Under the pieces are notes generated by a model. It made no database searches. It was not told where the DNA came from and saw only the letters and a list, made by a program, of their open reading frames with translations. A DNA stretch of 17,359 bases. Origin: Gammaproteobacteria bacterium (lineage in GTDB: Bacteria; Pseudomonadota; Gammaproteobacteria; Pseudomonadales; UBA3067). The position numbers and the translations under genes were made by a program. Positions 14,731-17,359 of the stretch are shown here, one piece after another; positions within the stretch are counted from its first letter, which is position 1; every line of letters starts with the position of its first letter. The stretch covers positions 1 through 17,359 of the forward strand of contig JAHRVS010000177.1 of the NCBI GenBank assembly GCA_019090565.1, written 5' to 3'.

Positions 14731-16065
14731 TCAACCTATTTTAGCTGAATTTCCAGAAAAACCACGGGCGGGCATGTCATTGCTAATAATGGCGCTGATT
14801 ATGGATTCTGCTCGCAAAGATAATAAGCTGAAGGATCCTGCATCGCCCATACCATGAGAACTCTCACACAGACCGTTCAAAAAACACATCCCCAACGAAT
14901 GAGACCTTTTATTCGGTTTAAGGCTGTAATCCAGGTTGACATCTAAGAAACCCTCGTCATTGAAATCAAAATTACTTACCAAACCATCTAGAATATTCGG
15001 GTGGGTTTCTTTTCCCTCACCGACACCCAGATCAGTAAACCCTGTGGCACAAATCACAAAATCGGCTTGGAGTCGCATCATTTCATTCGGGTGTTTAGAG
15101 ATAATATTTAAGGTGATATCTGACTCGTTACAATTAATACTGTCTATCTCCGCCCTATTAACTAGTTTTAGCCGTTGCTCCCCATTAATTTTTTGTAAAT
15201 ACATTTTCTGATAGAGTTCATCCAAAACGTCGACATCAGAGGAAGAATAATTGGTGTGGTGCAACTCTCGTTTTAAGCGCTCCTTTTCGTTACTATCCGC
15301 ACTAAAAAATCGGTTCACAAACTCTGGAAAATAGACTTCGCCGGTAAAGGGGGAGACATCTTTCATCCTTAGCCCATAATTTCGAGTGACTAACGATATG
15401 TTAGTAAGTGGAAGCTCATCAGAAAGATGTAATGCGATTTCAACCGCACTTTGACTGCCGCCGACAACAACGATATGCTTGAGTTCTCCCGAATTATTTA
15501 GTCTATTAAGTACCGGTAGATAATGGGTAAGGTGGGCGATTCGATCATCCTTATGATCCTGAAAAACCATAGGAATATATGGTGTTCGTCCCGGTGCCAC
15601 AACTATATTCTTAGCGGTGAAACACTCGTTCCCTCTCGTCATCACACGGTAATGAGGAACACTGTTGTGTTCATCCAATACTGCGCGAATCTCTGTCACC
15701 TCTGTATTGTAGTTAACAATGTCGTCAAAACATTCCGCGACCCATTTTACATATTGTTCATACTCAGTACGAAAGGGAAATTTCATCCCTAGATTCAAAT
15801 GTTCAAACAATCGGCCCTTCTCGTGGAGGAAATTTGTAAACGTAAAGCGACTTCTCGGATTCCTTGGGGTCACTAAGTCTCGCAATGGATGATTCTGAAT
15901 GTCTGAATGCGGCAACAACATGTTTGATTGCCAACTTGGCCCTTTGTTTTTTTCGAGGAACAGGCAGCTCATTTTATTTTCTAATTCTGCCAACCCAATG
16001 GCAAGCGCAATATTGGCTGGTCCAAACCCAACCCCAATAACATCGTAATCATATTTCGGTAACAT
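14731..16065 (-). CDS. Flavin-dependent amine N-hydroxylase (ornithine/lysine monooxygenase family)
   Basis: A 444-residue FAD/NADPH N-hydroxylating monooxygenase of the PvdA/SidA/IucD family, which turns a side-chain amine into a hydroxylamine. The FAD site is GVGFGPANIALA (11-22), followed by the substrate/flavin region LRDLVTPRNPRSRFTFTNFL (61-80) and HEKGRLFEHLNL; the NADPH site is VVVGGSQSAVEIALHL (199-214); HHTNYSSSD (269-277) is the family's conserved asparagine-tyrosine segment; ATGFTD and SHGMGDAGSF lie near the end. Arg62 occupies the position of a lysine that contacts the substrate in many ornithine hydroxylases. The gene is first in the operon, with AAAAGGAGT upstream of the ATG. 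With a DABA aminotransferase directly behind it, the likely substrate is DABA; lysine or ornithine remain possible, lysine being used in characterised hydrazine pathways. Confidence 0.85.
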   Translation of the reverse strand: MLPKYDYDVIGVGFGPANIALAIGLAELENKMSCLFLEKNKGPSWQSNMLLPHSDIQNHPLRDLVTPRNPRSRFTFTNFLHEKGRLFEHLNLGMKFPFRTEYEQYVKWVAECFDDIVNYNTEVTEIRAVLDEHNSVPHYRVMTRGNECFTAKNIVVAPGRTPYIPMVFQDHKDDRIAHLTHYLPVLNRLNNSGELKHIVVVGGSQSAVEIALHLSDELPLTNISLVTRNYGLRMKDVSPFTGEVYFPEFVNRFFSADSNEKERLKRELHHTNYSSSDVDVLDELYQKMYLQKINGEQRLKLVNRAEIDSINCNESDITLNIISKHPNEMMRLQADFVICATGFTDLGVGEGKETHPNILDGLVSNFDFNDEGFLDVNLDYSLKPNKRSHSLGMCFLNGLCESSHGMGDAGSFSLLSLRAESIISAIISNDMPARGFSGNSAKIG

Positions 16066-16159
16066 TCGACACTCCTTTTAATCGCTTAGGCTTCATGGTC
16101 ATTCACTTTAAACTAGTGCTCTAATCAATAGGCTTTTTCATCTAATTGAGACAAACATT

Positions 16160-16188
16160 ATCTTAGGGATTATTTTATGAGCTTCCAA
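16160..16188 (-). promoter_or_regulatory. Candidate sigma-70 promoter for the operon
   Basis: On the minus strand TTGGAA (16188-16183) and TAAGAT (16165-16160) are separated by exactly 17 bases and each match the -35 and -10 consensus at four of six positions. Transcription would begin about 85-90 bases before the ATG at 16065. The match is modest and other promoters in the region are possible. Confidence 0.3.
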
Positions 16189-16279
16189 CTAATAGTCATA
16201 TTTTTACAACCAGGATATTCCAATTCACGTCTTTGTATTTCTTCGTGGAACCGCTATATCATTTATTCACGCGTCATCA

Positions 16280-16309
16280 AGCCTTTGGCGAGAATACATT
16301 CCAAAGGCT
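16280..16309. promoter_or_regulatory. Perfect 9-bp inverted repeat upstream of the operon, candidate operator
   Basis: Arms AGCCTTTGG (16280-16288) and CCAAAGGCT (16301-16309) are perfectly complementary around a 12-base spacer. It lies about 215 bp upstream of the first gene and about 90 bp upstream of the candidate promoter, a distance usual for an activator or distal operator. It could also be a hairpin left from the ICE transcript. No regulator gene is nearby. Confidence 0.4.
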
Positions 16310-16392
16310 ATACTCTGCTTGATTGAGTCAGCTCCCATACTTAGGGGCAGAATAAATTTCAGACCACGCAAAGATTTGCACTACACTTTCCT

Positions 16393-16426
16393 TCTCGATA
16401 AAAATTTATCAGAGAATTTTTTCTGT
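16393..16426 (+). terminator. AT-rich palindrome followed by T run, possible plus-strand terminator
   Basis: TCTCGATAAA (16393-16402) pairs with TTTATC-A-GAGA (16405-16415), with a one-base bulge and a 2-base loop in the DNA palindrome, and is followed on the plus strand by ATTTTTTCTG. A U-rich tail after a stem fits an intrinsic terminator, but the stem is AT-rich and no plus-strand gene is known to its left, so it may instead be a protein-binding site. Confidence 0.25.
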
Positions 16427-16624
16427 GCTGATTTAGATTGTCCATTACTAGATCTATTTTCGCGACGCGGGAATATTTACGTTCGATAAATTTCGCAAGT
16501 TTTTCACCTATTCCCCTTTTTATAAAAATATAACCGTATTGTATTGCAGAATTATTACGCCAGTTGGGCTAACTTTAAAGATAGGGTTAACGTGAATTTT
16601 CATGCCATTTTCTAAATGGATTTA

Positions 16625-16667
16625 TTACCATAGTGAAAGCAGCCTATTGAGAAGCAGAGACTGCCAT
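16625..16667 (-). pseudogene. Remnant of the ICE gene that follows RAQPRD
   Basis: The stop of the RAQPRD-like frame overlaps an ATG (TGATG at 16669-16665). That ATG opens a frame reading MAVSASQ, then a TAG, then AAF, like the start of the short conjugative-transfer protein (TIGR03758 type, SSAQ..AAF) that normally follows the RAQPRD gene in integrative conjugative elements. Similarity ends after about a dozen codons. The assignment rests mostly on position. Confidence 0.3.
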
Positions 16668-16940
16668 CAGCGGTAATCCCCTTCTATTGAAGGTAACGAC
16701 CGTGGTTCACGCCGTTCAGCGTTGATAACATCAAAAATGCCTTGTTGAATTTCTTACAGGTCGTCGCTCAGGCTTTGGTAGTCGATCTGTCTACAGTCAC
16801 GCTGATTCGCAGCCTGCTGGGCTTCATCAATGATTTTGGTAATAATTTTCAGCTCCGTATTCATACGCTGGAGAGTAGAACCCTCCTGATCCGTGATGGC
16901 GGACGCGCACAGTACAGCAAGGTAAGCGCCGAAGCAACCA
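16667..16940 (-). pseudogene. Decayed RAQPRD-family integrative conjugative element gene
   Basis: On the minus strand the frame reads a hydrophobic, signal-like stretch (AYLAVLCASA), then LQRMNTELKIITKIIDEAQQ, then RQIDYQSLSDDL, a TAA stop, EIQQGIFDVINAERREPRSL and PSIEGDYR with a final TGA at 16667-16669. This follows the short periplasmic RAQPRD family (TIGR01690) of conjugative elements: an N-terminal signal, a coiled helix, the R..DY..L..DL..I..GI motif, the R-x-x-PR signature and a GDYR end. The in-frame TAA in the middle of a conserved motif shows the gene is broken. It lies 600 bp upstream of the biosynthetic operon on the same strand, and indicates that an ICE once occupied or bordered this place. 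Confidence 0.6.
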
Positions 16941-17028
16941 CATCTTATTATTTTTCAACGACAAAGCTCAATAAATTGAAGGTGGAGATAACAAGGTGTC
17001 GATACTTTAACGTTCACCTTTAGGTGGC

Positions 17029-17148
17029 GTGGTTAAGATCGGTGGTATGGGCTACTACAATTACTATGGAGTGCCAGGGAATCGAAAATCGTTGGAAGGC
17101 TTTCGGTCAGTGGTCTGCCGCGCATGGTTTAAATCGCTGCGCCGGAGG
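17029..17148 (+). pseudogene. C-terminal scrap of a group II intron reverse transcriptase/maturase
   Basis: About 40 residues, VKIGGMGYYNYYGVPGNRK followed by SLEGFRSVVCRAWFKSLRRR, match the last conserved block of bacterial group II intron reverse transcriptases (G-[YH]-YNYYGVPGN...F...W...LRRRSQ). The RT catalytic domains are absent upstream, and downstream of RRR the sequence no longer follows the family, so only a fragment is left. The frame stays open to 17298 with unrecognised sequence. It is a remnant of a retroelement, a type of element that often invades conjugative elements. Confidence 0.65.
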
Positions 17149-17338
17149 CCTAGTGAATATGTAAACACTCCATGTAAATCAGGGCTTAACGGCGACTCAA
17201 TACTGTTTTCATCATTGCATTTCTGGCAGGAGAAAAAATGGTTAGCTTATAGCTGGCTAGCCTTCCTCCTGTGTCAGGCTAGTTGTCGCGTCATCTGATT
17301 TTCCCTATTAAACAAACAGAGGGCGATTAGGATGATTT
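17149..17338. other. Short stretch without a recognised gene
   Basis: Sequence between the intron scrap and the edge ORF. It includes AGGAGAAAAAATG near 17240, which looks like a ribosome site and start on the plus strand, but the frame stops after three codons. Nothing else is recognised. Confidence 0.4.
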
Positions 17339-17359
17339 ATGAAACGTTATTCAGAGGAA
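17339..17359 (+). CDS. Possible first codons of a transposase-like ORF, cut by the window edge
   Basis: The last bases encode MKRYSEE from an ATG with AGGA 9 bases upstream. Several insertion-sequence OrfA/helix-turn-helix transposases begin with very similar residues (M-K-[RK]-Y-[ST]-E-E). Seven residues are too few for identification, so this is only a pointer to what may lie beyond the edge. Confidence 0.2.

Larger units (their letters stand above)
6796..16065 (-). other. Eight-gene biosynthetic operon of the hydrazine (N-N bond) type
   Basis: Eight minus-strand genes with junctions of +6, -4, -4, +1, +27, -11 and +57 bp form one probable transcript. The order is amine N-hydroxylase, DABA aminotransferase, cupin, MetRS-like enzyme, FAD-dependent oxidase, binding-protein-fold protein, desaturase-like fusion, GNAT acetyltransferase. 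Four of them (hydroxylase, cupin, MetRS-like, FAD oxidase) are the known hydrazine-forming set of s56-p1 (Spb38, Spb39, Spb40) and of triacsin and pyrazofurin-type clusters. I see no NRPS, PKS, siderophore synthetase, TonB receptor, dedicated regulator or dedicated exporter inside the operon, so the product is probably a small amino-acid-derived molecule. Confidence 0.8.
16066..16640. other. Upstream region of the operon, no gene seen
   Basis: No supported coding sequence. It contains a candidate promoter for the operon (16160-16188), a perfect 9-bp inverted repeat (16280-16309) and a near-perfect AT-rich palindrome followed by T residues (16393-16426). It is AT-rich and its right end grades into the decayed ICE genes. 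Confidence 0.5.

Noticed and set aside
14731..16065. Hydroxamate siderophore cluster (N-hydroxylase plus DABA aminotransferase)
   Set aside because: No NRPS, no IucA/IucC-type synthetase, no TonB receptor and no acyl-hydroxylamine transferase typical of siderophores; the cupin/MetRS/FAD-oxidase trio fits hydrazine formation much better.
16742..17023. Plus-strand ORF of 93 codons
   Set aside because: It lies opposite the RAQPRD-like minus-strand sequence, which carries the recognisable motif order; the plus frame has none.

Overview
The window suggests a gammaproteobacterium of moderate-to-low GC, probably marine or host-associated. The pointers are an RHS fragment, a proteobacterial-type HAE3/MMPL RND exporter, and decayed genes of the RAQPRD type found in proteobacterial integrative conjugative elements (ICEs). 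Species cannot be named from the sequence. Nearly every recognisable gene lies on the minus strand.

The centrepiece is a compact eight-gene minus-strand operon at 16065-6796. In transcription order it holds: a flavin amine N-hydroxylase (14731-16065), an L-2,4-diaminobutyrate (DABA) aminotransferase (13303-14724), a small cupin (12914-13306), a methionyl-tRNA-synthetase-like enzyme (11358-12917), a glycine/sarcosine-oxidase-type FAD enzyme (10241-11356), a periplasmic-binding-protein fold without a signal peptide (9230-10213), a membrane fatty-acid-desaturase-like protein with a long unrecognised C-terminal part (7375-9240) and a GNAT acetyltransferase (6796-7317). The junctions are +6, -4, -4, +1, +27, -11 and +57 bp, so this looks like one transcript with much translational coupling. 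N-hydroxylase, cupin, MetRS-like enzyme and FAD oxidase together are the signature of the hydrazine (N-N bond) machinery known from actinomycete pathways (s56-p1, triacsin, pyrazofurin/formycin types). Here it appears in a Gram-negative-looking setting, with cupin and MetRS on separate overlapping ORFs and with a DABA aminotransferase. That suggests N4-hydroxy-DABA replaces N6-hydroxylysine. If the oxidase cleaves as in s56-p1, it would release a hydrazino acid and aspartate semialdehyde, which the aminotransferase could turn back into DABA. This is inference, not shown.

Right flank (16066-17359): a possible operon promoter and inverted repeats, then decayed remains of a RAQPRD-family ICE gene and perhaps the start of its usual downstream neighbour (minus strand), a C-terminal scrap of a group II intron reverse transcriptase (plus strand), and possibly the first codons of a transposase-like ORF at the very edge.

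Left flank (1-6795): an ICMT/PEMT-like membrane methyltransferase coupled by TAATG to a truncated cytochrome P450, a small Ada-type zinc-binding protein, a large RND exporter, the 3' end of an RHS gene, and small membrane-protein ORFs beyond it, one apparently frameshifted. Truncated genes on both sides suggest the operon sits in a mobile or rearranged accessory region.
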